From Watersipora subatra (Eukaryota > Bryozoa > Gymnolaemata > Cheilostomatida > Watersiporidae): a stretch of DNA of 64,000 nt. Below the pieces are notes generated by a model. The model was not told the DNA's origin, made no database searches, and worked only from the letters and a program-made list of their open reading frames with translations. A program made the translations under genes and the position numbers. Of this stretch, positions 1 through 12,625 are shown one piece after another; position 1 is the stretch's first letter, and each line of letters opens with the position of its first letter. The DNA is taken from the NCBI RefSeq assembly GCF_963576615.1, contig NC_088708.1:67600672-67664671 (forward strand), in the 5' to 3' direction.

Positions 1-1070
1 GTTCAACTAGTATCTTGGTTATTTCCCTGTTCTTATTTCTACATAGGAGAAGGTAAATTTGCTTGGACATTTACTTGTTTTAGGGGAAAGAATATATTTC
101 TGATTCATTTTGATGTGTTGGGAAGTGGGTAATATCCAAGCTTGGTGATTTTTTAGGCATCAATTGAGGTGTGTAGCATATATGCTACACTGGGCACTGT
201 TTATACTTTTCATTGGTTATTGTGTTTTTTTGAATAATTAGTTTATGTAATTGTTAGTTATTGGCATTACTAATTGGCCTAGTATTAATTGCTGCTAATT
301 ATGACCTTCAGCAGTAATACTGGTGGCCTTATTGACATTTTCAAACTACAATGTAGGCCTACCTTACTATGGCCCTACCAACTATACCAGGCCTACCAAC
401 CAACAGGATACCATAATTGTAATAATATACCTATCATTTTCTACTACTGTACCTGTAGTGGTGCGGTTTATCATAGTATTTCTCATAGGCTACACATACT
501 GCTTGTAGCTTGAGCTGATGCAATGATTGTAGAGCCTATTGTTGGGTTCAAGTTTTTCATTCATGTTATACAGAACAACTATGGCTAGTAGTAGTAGTCG
601 ACGCAACCAAGGGCGAAGACATTTGTCAGTTTTCAAAACAACAATTTGTGTAAAATGCTATGTTCGGCTTTGCTTCACGGAGGGCCGTAACTGTTTCACC
701 GAGTATCACATATAGTGATGACTTTATTTAGATTGTGCACGCAAAATATAGCTCATTATCTTTCAATGCTTAGTCATGGATACTACTTACTAATTTTTTT
801 GTGTAATTATGGTGTAAATCTTGTTGTATAAATAATAAATTATTTTTAAAATTGTTGTGAATGTCTGTTGGAAAAAATTGTTTTGCATGCAGTGTTATAT
901 GTCTAATGTCATTTCCTGCCCAATGTTGCGTACGCGCAACATGTTGAAACTACCCTAAAAAATCATATTTTTAAATAAAATTCTATGGAATTGTGTTCTA
1001 GCTGTTCCTCTTGCACAGGAAACTGTTGGAGGTAGTTTTCTTATCATCTGTTCTATGGTTGGGTTTTACA

Positions 1071-2002
1071 GGGTTAAAAGTTGACTTGCAACAAAATTCA
1101 CATTACAGTTATTTGGTATGAAAAGATTCCCGATGTCTTACTCTGCTGTGTTGTAGGTGCAAAATATTTGGAAATGTGATTATAAGCTCTTAAAAGCTCA
1201 GAAGCGAACAGTTTATCGCCCCATCACCAAACTGTTGTAGATTAGAATCTTGTTCCAAACCGGCTCAAATGGGACGTAGATGAACGAGATGGCTACATGA
1301 TGTTTACACATTCATACAACCTCATTCGTCGAAATATTTTCACAAATATACTTCATGCATTCAATAAAACCATGTCTATTGTCCTTGAGGCTTATGCGTC
1401 TATTTCCTCATCATTGTAATGCTGTCACTTTCAGCACTGATATCTTATAACCTACCGTGAAAATTCGTTTAATTTTTTAATCTTAGCTCGAAGGAGTACA
1501 TATCATTCTCTGATAAACATGACGAACCTGTTGGTCACATGTGATAATCGAAAAATGCTGCAGAAATTCTTTGCGCTGTTTGGCAGGAAGTATGGGTCAC
1601 ATGATCAGATTACGACTAGACGATGAGACCAAGCCGAAACAAAACTGTAAATGAGACAGCATCTATAATTGATATGGGCTCTTCGGTAAAACCCGAAGTG
1701 TTTGTCATAAACTAGTGCTATGAGAAGTTTTATATTGAGCCTTTTATTGGCCTTTCCATTTACATGAGAACATCACGTGTCAAAACAATAACCAAATGGA
1801 TTGACTACGTCAGAGAAATAAACTGATTCCAATCTACGGCGGTTTCGTGATGGCGGCGATTAACTGTTCGTTTTGATCTTTTAAGAGCTTGTAATCACAT
1901 TTCCACATATTTTGCACCTACAACACAGCAGAATAAGACATTCTGAATCTTTTGATACTAAATAACTGTAATGTGAATTTTGTTGCATGTCAACTTTCAA
2001 GT
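1071..2002. mobile_element. Long-inverted-repeat DNA element, family A copy 1 (non-autonomous)
   Basis: Two arms of about 148 bases (1074-1221 and 1855-2002) are inverted copies of each other; the outer parts read TTGACTTGCAACAAAATTC and its complement. The inner 630 bases show no open frame. Copies of the family also lie at 27099 and 53246, and a fragment at 14977. Left edges of three copies carry TTAA, which suggests a TTAA target as in Kolobok or piggyBac types; this is inference. It lies left of the last AP1M1 exon seen, probably in that gene's last intron. Confidence 0.8.
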
Positions 2003-2279
2003 GCTTGAACTTAGCGCAAGGCTCAGCACAACGAGCTGCATTAAGGATAGTGATAGATCTCACAAATCCTGTTACTTATCGGCTATCGCAAACCTCCTCC
2101 AAGAGCTTCACATAGGGGTCGGAAAACTCTACTTTTAGACGGGATATGGCCTATCTAGTATCTAGTCCAGCCTAACGGCTCCTCGATTTTTGACTGCGTC
2201 CGGCCTAACCGATTTTATGCAGTTCTCACTTTAACATACTCAATCCGAAGCTGCAAGGACATGATGCCGCTCATCATGA

Positions 2280-2760
2280 ATATGGGTGCGAAGGGGTGAC
2301 TATGTCCATTTTTCTCCCTTCCTCAAGGGTGATACAGCCCTCGTTGACGCAGATGATTGCACCAGTGTGCTACCAACACTCCATGTTTTTCTTCTCGTTT
2401 ACAGACTTAGGGTCTAATTTGAAAGAGCTTAAGCTTGTCAACACATCTTTTGACTTTCCCAATGACAGCGAATCCACTGATGCGCAAACGGAGTTGGTTG
2501 AACTGCAAGCTTCCAACAGACGCTGGTCTAAGTTTTCTTCTTGCATCACTCTCATTAACTTCAACCGTCAACTACTATGCTCTCAGTTTCCATTATTGGC
2601 AGCTTGTGCATCATGGCTATTTTTGGTAGTATCTAGTTGTGCAAGCAATTTTTTCTTGAAGATGAAACTTTGAAAGAACAAGCTGCGATCCCAGCTCACA
2701 GACGACCACATAAATGACATTCTGTTGTAGAAAGCTTCCTCAGTCAATCCTGATTTTATC
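2280..2760 (-). pseudogene. Unrecognised coding-like remnant
   Basis: On the - strand an open stretch of about 100 codons (including QEENLDQRLLEACSS and LSSFKLDPKSVNEKK) has protein-like composition and is preceded, in another frame, by a further stretch ending in a stop. I recognise no family. It may be part of a decayed transposon protein or a fragment of a neighbouring gene. The rest of 2003-3368 shows nothing else I can identify. Confidence 0.2.
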
Positions 2761-3368
2761 TTTAACTAGAACAGACATGTTCACAATTGATCGTGTCGCA
2801 TATGTTAATAAATTTATATTTTCTTGGAAACATTGTTTTCTCTGATCTAGTGTGCCTTCTTGAATCCCCGAAATGTCCTAGTAGTGTGGAGCGCTTGCCG
2901 ATTCTTGGCTTAGCAGATGTATGAGAATAAGGCTTAAAAATACACTCGAGTGCCCACTTGTGAATGCACCAAGCAGGAAGATAAAATTGCCGGCTCAATT
3001 ATGTTAAGAACGCTCCAGCCAATCAGCCGCACTGAAACGAACAAGCTGCTGAGGTGTGAGCGAGGAGAAAAAAAGTGGTGCGCACCTTTGCACTTCAGAA
3101 TATAAGGTAATTTTTTATCCTTGCATACCTATCTGGTCACTGATTATGACTGAAAGTACTTGCTTGTGGTTGTCTGAAGAATTGCAATAATGACGATACC
3201 TTATTGTCACAGAAAAAATACCAAGACATACTGCCTAATCTTTACAATAGAAAAAGACAGCTTCATGTCATTTGTGTTGCTCGATTAAAATCAATGAGTT
3301 GTTAATGCTAAAGGAGCTTTTTCAAATTAGTGGTAGAGCAGAGATAATATATATGAGAGAAGCCATAC

Positions 3369-6300
3369 CTGAATGCCTGAGACCGTAAAGTAAGGAATCT
3401 CAAACTTGACTTGAATTGGTGGCTTACCCTCGGAATCTTCAGCAACCACGGTTGGCAGGCCAAAGTGAGCTCTCATTAAGAACTCTTTGCCTCCCTGAAC
3501 AAGCAAACGAAATCAAATTAAGCCCTACGATCAGAAGCAGGAAATAAGAGAAAGGATATCTGAGATATATAAAAGACACAAGGCCTTTCGTTGTAAGAAA
3601 ACCGTTAGTTCATATATGAGTCGTGCAGTTGAATGTACTCACTGGGAATGACTTGATGGTCCATATTACAGTACTGTTTTCAGGTACCCACTTGCACGAG
3701 CCAACTGTTGTCTTAAATTTAGGTGAGTCAGCATCATTTGGAACAGGTATGACTATTTCCACATTATTGGCTGTAGAGCGCCTCTTGAACTGGCTCTTAG
3801 CCTGAGACAACCATAAACAGTATGAGAACCAGAGCAAGATAACATATTTCTATAACAAAGGCATTCACATGTAATTTTAGTAGATACCTTGATCATGTAC
3901 TCTACTCTACTATGGGCGTGTCTCTCAATGATTGACTCCACCCATATTAGTGGTTTAACCTGCAAGCATTAATAATTTAAGTGATTGTCACTTGTAACCA
4001 AATACATACCACATGACACAGATTGAAAGGTCACAACAGCTGAAGGAATTCCCAAATATATGGGATGCAATGCCAAGAGTAGACAACTTAAGCAGAAACT
4101 ATGATAAACATTAGAGCAAACGAGAGCTACACTCAACTTGAAGACCACAAACTAAACACTCGGACAACTTGAATGTAATAGCACAAACAGGAAACCAGTA
4201 TCTTAGAGTAGTTTCTGAAACTACGCTTGCAATTAAATGATGATCTCATTGTGAATAAATAAATAGAGGACCTACATGGGTGTTGAGGCGGTAGGTCATG
4301 AGGTCAAACTCTCCATCAGGAGGAATGAATGAAATAGTCCGATCGTTCTCAAACCTCGACAGCCTCACACATTGATGAAACTTTGTGTCCTCGAGCTCGA
4401 CAGATTTACTCTTACCTCCTATAACCAAGAGCTATGCACGCAACAAACTTTTAAAACTACATATATATATATATAAACCTCAATGTTTGTCTTTTGTCGA
4501 TTGCAAAATAGTTGAATCGCATCTAACCACAAGGCTAAGCTGTCCTTATCTTATTTAGCTCAACTACGATATCCTAATCACGGTTAAAGCTAAATATGTA
4601 TTTTTTATTATGAATTAATATTACCTTTTGTGTTTGTTCTTCTTATGAAATTTTTTTTAAAACCATTTCAAAATCCACTCTTCATCTTTCTTTAATTGTA
4701 ACTTTTAATTGTATCATTTCAATTTTAAATGTTCCGTTACAGTTGCACGGCACAATTTCAATCTTCAATTTCCTTTTATTGCAAAGGCCAGAAAGGCTTT
4801 TTATTGCAAATGGCAATGACTAGAAATTGCAAAACTAAGAAATGTTCACATGGACATTCTAGAGTAGGAATTGCTTCTAGTCACTCTCGGTTCGGTCAGA
4901 CAAAGTATCCCCATGCGCTTCACTGATGTATTCAATATCAATATCTCATTTTTTCGTTTGTTCCAGTATCAACTATCGAGAGGTACCAGTATCGTCGTAT
5001 TCAAAATTTTGATAGGTAGCTTCTGTGGCAACCTTTTTATACACACTTTTATGTACTCTTTGTTATTATTATTTCAACATGTTCGTGAATTTTATCTTGT
5101 TTATCAGTTCGTTTTAATTGTATTAGTTCCCATTCGCTTTCCATTGTAACCATCGTAACAAACCATACTTTATCTAGCCATTACTTGCTAATTATTTCAC
5201 ATTTAAATACCTTTACAGTTGTTTTAGTTTTTCTCTCAATTTATTTGAACTGCACAAAACAATCTTTTCATGATATGAAGTTTACAAGTTATGATGGTAA
5301 ATGTTATGTATGTTGAATTAAAATTAATTTACTGCGCCAAAAACTTTTGCATTACCCAGGCAACGCCGGACATTCAACTAGTAAGGTAATATAATATAGT
5401 GATGGCGGGATCAAAAATTTAGCAAAAAATGACATTAACTTGCATATTAGGACATATTACATGACATAAACCCTGCAAGATTATGCTTGACTCGATGAAC
5501 AGAAGTAAAGTTGAGCTAAATTATGATACTCTATAGAATCGTGGAGAAATGCTTCTTGGGTTCACCTTGATAAATTAATTAAGTTTAAAATAATTAAGTT
5601 TCAAAAGAAAATATTGTGTATTATTTATAAAAAGCCTTTTGGTTACCCAACTTTTGATTTAATTCACGACTCAGTCAAGATTTTGACTGCTGATAGAATA
5701 TATCATTACAAATCACTTATTAGAGCACACAAACTGTATCATTCACAAACATTTCAAAAACCTTCACATTATAACACCCGATTTCAATCATCCTCACTTC
5801 CTGCTCCTTTTTATTCTTCATCTGCTGGTCAACAAACATCTAACTTTGTGATGTCTGCACTGTGGAATAAATTGCCAGCGTCGTTGAAATTAATAAAACC
5901 AATTGTTGAGCTTAAGATGGAGATAAGGTTCCATCTTAGCTCTGCTTGGTGAACATTAGTGTCTACGCCTTATGCTGTCGACTTGGGCCTGCGACCGGTT
6001 TAGCTCTGCTATTTCGCACTGCCCCAATTATCTCTGCTTTTGTTTGATTGTTGACGTACAATTGTTTGAAACTTTTCTTTGTTTTCTTTTTCATATGTAT
6101 GCAATTGTATGTACTATGTATTTGATGAAATAAATCACACACAAGCGCACAGGCATACACTCACTCACGCACAAAGTCTAAGAGAACAAAAATGATCTGA
6201 TTAGGTAATGAATAAATAAGTCTACGAACTGCCAGTATGCTCGAACAAGACTTTATCGTTGAGTCCGAGTCTAAGCTCAGGCATGCCGCTCAAGAAGACT

Positions 6301-9300
6301 CTCATCTTTATAGCACCAACAATTTCACTTCGAAGGACATTGCCATTGCTGCTCACCTGGTCAAAGACATACAAGTTAACCTTGAGTAGTGTGAATAAAA
6401 ACTGGTAAGGCTTAATCAAATGATGATAGCATAACTAGCCGAGTTTTAGCCTAGTACTATGTACTATTATAGTAGTGTGTTTGACCACTCTTGATTATCC
6501 TCAAGTCTCCATGAGTTGGTCTTCTTCTTACAACATTAGCCACATTTTAATATGTGATATTAGCTGGCACCTTCATAACTGTTAATATCCAATTTTTTCT
6601 CAAATGGAGTTGTCTACACTATACACGATATACTGGAATTGTAAGGTCATAGACAAAAGGGGCTCATAATAACATACTGGTGATGTGAGGTCATAGACAG
6701 TGGGGGCTCTTGGTAACATACTGGTATTGTGAGGTCATAGACAATGGGGGCTCTGGTAACATACTGGTTATGTGAGGTCATAGACAATTGGACTCATGTT
6801 AACATACTGGTATTGTGAGGTCATAGGCAATTGGACTCATAATATCATACTAGTGATGTGAGGCCATAGACAATAGGGGCTCATAATAACATACTGATAT
6901 TGTGAGGTCATAGACAATCGGACTCATGCTAACATACTGGTATTAGAAAAAAGGTTGCGGACAATCGACACTCATGCTAACATACTAATATTAGAAAAAG
7001 GTTGCAGACAATCGGCACTTATGCTAACATACTGATACTAAAAGAGGTTGCAGACAATCGGCACTTATGCTAACATACTGATACTAAAAGAAGTTGCAGA
7101 CAATGGGCTCACCAACAGATTAACAGACTCTATAACATCTAAAAAGACTTCATTTTTTCGGTGCTTGATATTTTCCGATCTCCAAGACACAGCATTTGTA
7201 ACAGCCATGGGTGGTCGCGGCGCCACCTCTAGTTTTTGACCTTCCTGTGTAATGTACCTACACAAATCAAATTATACCAATGCATCACTTTAATGCTTTT
7301 GCCCACCCTATTTTTGCTATTTTGTGTCAAGCTACTATTTAGAATTCATGGTAATAAAATGTCTGGCTAAACTATAATTAAAACTACATAAAAATGCTGG
7401 TGGCCTCAAATCCTGAGACAGATGACCTTTATTTACATGGATGTGTGTATATAGGCTAGAGTTGCCCCAATTATCGGAAATATCGGAATCGGTGCCGATA
7501 TGAGTATTAAGTATCTGAATCGGTATCAGCCGATCTTTTCTTAAAAGATCTGAAATTTCAGATACTTTTTACAGATCAACTATTTAGCAGAAAACAGTAT
7601 TTTAACTTGCTACACTAATAAAGATCACCAGCCACACGTTCCTTACTCTTACCTAATGAATTCTGAACCTGTCACACTATTTATTTCACACCGATAGCTT
7701 GATCAACATCAACACAGCTGAGGAACGTTTTTGCTTTAGTTAGGACTAGGACGTGATCACAAAATGTGGTATTTCCCAATTATAGCGATGGGATTTATTG
7801 CAGCCAACCACGAACAAGATAACAATGAAAGGAAACAAGAATATAGTGTAATATTTCAATTAACTAGCATTACGAAAGCAACTTGAGCAGCCGATGCATT
7901 AAGTCATCTAATGCTTTCTTGATCACTGATCCTGATGATACTTAGCTTGTTTGTTGGGTTGTTCTCGTTTGGTTTGTGAATGTAATTTGTTTCTCTCTTA
8001 CATTATATTTATTTAAACATTAACTTTTGAAGTTTGTCGAAATAATTATGGTCCTTCAGATCATTTGATGAGCTAGTTCTTGTGACTAAACTATTGCAGG
8101 TCTTACTATAAATTAAAAAACGCTGTTCTTTCACAAGTGCTGCTAACGTTGTTTTTGTTGACAAAAACAATTACTTTTATTAATTAAAAAACAAATTACT
8201 TACAAATTACAAGAAACATGAACTGTTTTGCTACTACATGTACGGTATGGCAGTATGTGAATATATACATGTATCTCTTTTTTCATAAATAAATACAAAC
8301 AAAGAAACACATTAATATCTATATTTTTTATAATAAAATGAACGATTATCTATGCAACACAAAAGATCTGAATCGGTATCTGAATCGGTATCTGAATCGG
8401 ATTATGTTTCAATAAGAATCGGTATATCGGATCGGTATTTGAATCGGCTGGGGAATTTAGAATCAGGGCATCTCTAATACAGGCACATATTGAAATTCTG
8501 GATTGAGGAGGAAGAACAGAAATAGCCTTCATTTTGAAAGCTATGAACTAAAAATTACATTAAAAAATTTTTCCTAATGTTTCTGCTTATTCTAACCGAT
8601 GACAAAAGTTTCTTTTTAAACCCATGGGTGTTATTTCAGAGACACCACTCAATGATAACAAATGCACAAATGTGTTCCAACTGTCTGAGCCATGAGTAAA
8701 AAAAGAACTTAGTGAAATCTAAACTGCAAAGACATACACTACTTGTACTACCAATCAAGTAGCAGATGTTGGCTTATATTGTACTTACTCTTGTAGGATT
8801 TTGCTATCAGTGGTTTGAGGAAGACCAAAATCCATCACTTCATCCAACAACTCATAGATGAGAACAAAGTTATCTTTTATACTTTCTTCTTCTAGCTCTT
8901 TGAAGTACTCCACAAATATCTGTTGACATACAATGTGATGCACTTTGATAACATGACAAAACCAATTTTAAATACAATAATCAAGTTCCATCATGTTTAT
9001 AGAACAACAAACGTAGTGTGTGTGCGCGCGGGCGCGTGATACTGTTAAAGATTGTACGCCATGATGCCAAGCTAGCTCAAGAGGACTCAGTATAGTGAGC
9101 ACAGATTGCATGTTTGATGTCCTGTAATAAGTTCAACTTATTCCAAAATGTACACAAAAGCAATACATTGTGAGACTGCCAGGATTGACGAGGATAAAGA
9201 CACATGTATGATACCTGCAATCAAGATCAGTTTTCTTTCTACCTCTTGTCATAAATTTTTAACCAACATTAAGCATTCAATACGAGTTTTCTTTTGCCAA

Positions 9301-11065
9301 CATTAATGATTATCATTAAAAGTACCATTACGCAAGAGATTAGGATGCCCTTGGAAAACAGTTACATTACTGTTTTTTGAGATAAAAGTTTACACATGTG
9401 AACAATTAAGCATTAAAGTCATATGATATCATCCCAATGTATATGCAGGCCAACCAGTAATATATTATAATATAATGGTCTAGTATGCAGACGCAACGAG
9501 CTTGCCAGAAATGGAAAGAATAAAATGGCAGCTACTTACGTCAGCTAACTTGTGTAGAAACTGAACAACAAGCGCGACGTTGGCATTTCTTCTTACGGTT
9601 GCAACCACTAAAGAAAGTCATTAAGGAGAAAGTAAGTGACATACCCATGAAACTCTGAATAAACTATAGAAAATGCTGAATTCTCCTCAACAGAGACTCC
9701 GTTACGGTGCCAAAGACATTTCCATAGTTACAATCTTTACTGTAATAAAGCCGCATTCATCGAAACCACTTTAAGAGCGTTGGGAAAAAAGATTGCTTCG
9801 CATTGGATTCAAACCCAGTGGATTAAATTCACAGGCAAGCACACTACAACTACATCACTCGGTCGCCTTACCACTTCAAGGAATAATTATGCAGACACTA
9901 ATTACTCATGATGATCTCTCGCAGTGAACAGAACTGGCAAGTGTACTAGTAACAATTAGAATGGCAAGGATACAGTAGACATTGTTATGTTTTATGTAGG
10001 CAAATGTGACACCATCGGTCTGTATAACAGGAGTCGTGTTGTTTTCTTCTTCCTTTTCCAAAAGAAGGGCATTAAACTTGTCTATGATATTAGTTTCAAT
10101 ATCTCCTTTGTAATTGCGCGATATTAACACCTAGAAATAAATAAAATACCCGTTCTGTAAAATTAATTTTGACAGAACAGGGATATGCACTCAAAATTTG
10201 TTATGGTATACATCTACAGCTTCAACTTGCTAATTGTACTATAATACTGATTTATGATTACAGTCACATATTGCGCAGACGAACATTTGCTGTACCGTGC
10301 ATATCTTTTCTATGCTTTTGAGTCATGGATGACTATTACTTGATTGCTGCAGTATAGACTAACTTTGTCAGTGCAATTATTATAGGTGCCCGTATATCAT
10401 CAAACAAGAGGTATGTAAGATAAAATGGCGAAGAGTTGCGGTCTTTAAAAGCGTCTTCCGAAAAACAGTCTTGATTAATGTATAAAGCTATGATAGCCTT
10501 GTGTATCGACTAGAGTTGATAAACTTACTATAGTAAAACCTTAATATGTAATCCATTCAGATGTTTGCTTTGAATGTAAAGATGTATTTTGTTTATCCAT
10601 TCCACAGCTCAAAAAGCAATGACAAATACTTCAAAACATTACATATAGCACGATGCATGGTATAATACAAACACGTTAAAACTAAACTATATAATGAAAT
10701 ATGTTAAAATTTTACAATTAAATGTAATAACCTAATAACGATTACTATGCAAAGTGAAGCTGAGTTGCAATCTATTGAGCTGAAGAAACCATTGACAGAA
10801 TAAGACAAGTATAGATTGATCCATTTTGACTTGCATGATTATGTTTAGATCAACAGTGTCATTGTAAAAGCTGAACAAAGGTATACAACCGGTTTTTAAA
10901 AAATAGAGTAACTCTTATTATTAATAACAGCGAAGTACAGAACAAGCGTATAGATGAATCAATTACGAATGTATTTATGAGCCAAACAGTTATACTATGT
11001 ATGCAACTTTGCAATTGTCCTACCTTTCCTTTAAGATCGAGAATATAAACGGCAGACGCTGCCAT
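3369..11065 (-). CDS. AP1M1: AP-1 complex subunit mu (medium chain), 3' end missing
   Basis: This gene encodes the medium chain of the AP-1 clathrin adaptor, which selects YxxPhi-type cargo at the trans-Golgi and endosomes. Ten exons on the - strand, in coding order: 11065-11024, 10130-9974, 9607-9540, 8919-8789, 7257-7113, 6356-6230, 4418-4276, 3959-3888, 3801-3643, 3494-3369. All phases agree and give 390 residues. The N-terminal longin half begins [14 protein letters not shown] and includes the YKGD and EEEN stretches. The mu-homology half carries [47 protein letters not shown] and the [13 protein letters not shown] stretch. By comparison with the well-known mammalian protein of about 423 residues, only the last roughly 32 residues (one exon) are absent. 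I did not find them in 1-3368, so the final exon probably lies left of the window. The donor of exon 6 (GTTCGT) is weak but required by phase. Introns hold many transposons. AP1M2 is the vertebrate paralogue; a single invertebrate gene is expected. Confidence 0.96.
4458..5381 (+). mobile_element. Helitron, non-autonomous
   Basis: The 3' end is a short hairpin (cagg-caac-gccgg type) followed by CTAG at 5378-5381 and a T, the standard Helitron terminus. The 5' end begins in an AT-repeat followed by AATGTTTGTC. The last 700 bases align by eye with the element at 24909-25823, including GAGAGGTACCAGTATCGTCG. No Rep/helicase gene is present. It lies in the AP1M1 intron between exons 6 and 7. Confidence 0.7.
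5540..6150 (+). mobile_element. LINE 3' fragment (reverse transcriptase C-terminus)
   Basis: An open frame at about 5614-5952 encodes a stretch resembling the C-terminal end of CR1/L2/jockey-like LINE polyproteins ([27 protein letters not shown]). It is followed by about 180 bases of 3' sequence and AATAAA near 6129. The upstream catalytic domains are absent, as expected for a 5'-truncated insertion. It sits inside the AP1M1 intron 4419-6229, in the orientation opposite to the gene. Confidence 0.6.
6635..7110 (+). repeat. Minisatellite, about 42-45 bp unit, roughly 10 copies
   Basis: Imperfect tandem copies contain ACATACTGGTATTGTGAGG followed by TCATAGACAATGGGGGCTC. The right-hand copies are more diverged (GTTGCAGACAATCGGC). 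The array stops about 3 bases from the AP1M1 exon 5 donor at 7113, and the donor flank itself (CAATGGGCTCACC on +) resembles the unit. Confidence 0.9.
7457..8476. mobile_element. hAT-type non-autonomous DNA transposon
   Basis: The ends read TAGAGTTGCCCCAATT and, on the other strand, TAGAGATGCCCTGATT, which fits the hAT terminal pattern. The flanks are 8 bp, ATATAGGC (7449-7456) and ATACAGGC (8477-8484), one mismatch apart, as expected for a hAT target duplication. Subterminal GAATCGGTATC repeats occur at both ends. No transposase frame is seen. It lies in the AP1M1 intron between exons 4 and 5. Confidence 0.85.
9720..9905 (+). mobile_element. Old Helitron 5' fragment with tRNA-like stretch
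   Basis: The stretch with ATTCAAACCCAGTGG, followed by CACTACAACTACATCACTCGG and GGAATAATTA, resembles the 5' part of the Helitron at 25824. No terminus survives. It is close to AP1M1 exon 2. Confidence 0.35.
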
Positions 11066-11361
11066 GTTGGAGATCAGCAAGGAGATGGACTGGGATAAAC
11101 CTTTATACTGCAATTAGATGAGAAATTAGTAAAAAAATATACATACAGCAAACACTTCAAGGAGGATTAAATGATCCAATTCAGTATTATTTTTAGATAG
11201 TATTTAACAAACCCCTTTGTGCTGATTGTAACACGTATCGATTATACTGCCATATCTACACTAAATAGCACCATCAAACAAATGTTTTAGCAAAACTCAT
11301 ACCCTCTTGACGCTTTCACTTTTCAGCTTGCACCAATTGTAGATGCTGAACATTTATAATT
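11066..11361. other. Upstream region of AP1M1
   Basis: About 300 bases of AT-rich sequence precede the AP1M1 start codon on the - strand. They should hold the 5' UTR and promoter. I see no clear TATA box or initiator and cannot place the transcription start. Confidence 0.3.
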
Positions 11362-11755
11362 GCTAGCTAAATGCCAGCGTTGCATCGGTAATAAAATAAT
11401 TAATTACCCACTGAATTTGAGTAACTCACCTGGTAAGCTAGGTGATCTAGCCGTGTTTGGAACCAGGTTAATAATTGTCATGCTAAGCGTAATAAACAAC
11501 TGTGATAGTTAATGACCCCAAGCGCTTAATATCCCCAGACAGCCAGTGTATTTCAACTGATGTAAAGAATGTCATAATAACCATTTATCACTTGGTTACC
11601 GTAGTCTAATGGTTAAGCTCGCCGCCTCTAGATCTGGACGTTCTAAATCCAGTGCGATACAGATTTTTCCTTGCTAGATTTTAATCGCTATAACTGGACA
11701 CAAGGAAAAACAAAAAGACAAACACTGATATTTATCTAGATAAACTGTTGCTGCA
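11362..11755 (-). mobile_element. Short Helitron-like element, reversed
   Basis: Read on the - strand it starts with an AT-rich end followed by CAGTGTTTGTC and CCAGTTATAGCG. It passes a tRNA-like segment and ends with TTACCGATGCAACGCTGGC, CATTTAG and CTAG, a worn version of the Helitron terminal hairpin. It is about 390 bases with no coding capacity. Sequence 11756-12600 beyond it shows nothing recognisable. Confidence 0.5.
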
Positions 11756-12625
11756 GTATTATAATAGTAGCTTGTGGTTGCAGACTTCAAACATCTAGTG
11801 ACCAGTGGGCAGCAAGAACTAATTCCCTAATTTTGAAGCATATTTGAGCTTTACCAAGCCTTACTTGAGCAAGCTCACCATATCCTACTAAATCATATAC
11901 AATAAAACTAAAACTTCATTTTTGAGCTTTACATTTTATTGTATAGCTATTTATTAACGTTTTAATGTGTGTCAAAGTGTTTTTTCAAAGTAGTATTAAC
12001 AGTTGCTCCAGCTTGTCAATGTTTATTTTCAAGTCTGTAGAGTCCATAAACATTAATTTCATATGTGGACAAATTCCATGTAAATCATCTCTCAATGTAC
12101 ACATCTGTATGCAATAAACCTAACATTCTGGGGTTGTATTTGAATAATTTGATGCTTTTCTTCCTTATTGGTCCTTTTTTGTTGTTTCTTTCAGCTTACC
12201 ATTGTCTGAGATAGATTTGTATGACAAGATCATTGATCATCCAATGGAACTTTACAATATGTTGCTAATGATCTGAATGATAATATGTTGGTAATATCTG
12301 AATGATCATGTGTTTAAATTAAACATACTGCCATGCCTTAAATGGTCATCATGTAAATTCGACACAACATATTTTGCAGATTGCAATTAGGTAGTACTGC
12401 ATGTGAGCACTAGTATCTCACCCAGGATAGGTGACAATTGGGTAAGACTTTTTATTATGAAAATCACCAGATTTCGGAGCCTTTTAAAATTTCCCTGAAA
12501 ATACACTTTAACATGTAAATAAGCAAAAAAGTTCTTTAATTTCATAATCTTCCCATTTTATTCAATCATACAATGCACAATATAATAAATATTAACATAA
12601 AAATGAAATTAAAAAGAATGTTTTA

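Noticed and set aside
1-11. TTCAACTAGT at the window edge, like a Helitron 3' end
   Set aside because: The hairpin that should precede it would lie outside the window, so it cannot be supported.
6635-7110. Possible CRISPR-like array
   Set aside because: There is no unique-spacer structure; this is a degenerate tandem minisatellite in an animal intron.
11590-11665. tRNA-like stretch with TAGTCTAATGGTTA and a B-box-like TTCTAAATCC
   Set aside because: The B box is imperfect, no full acceptor stem was seen and the stretch belongs to a Helitron-like repeat, so it is not called a tRNA gene.
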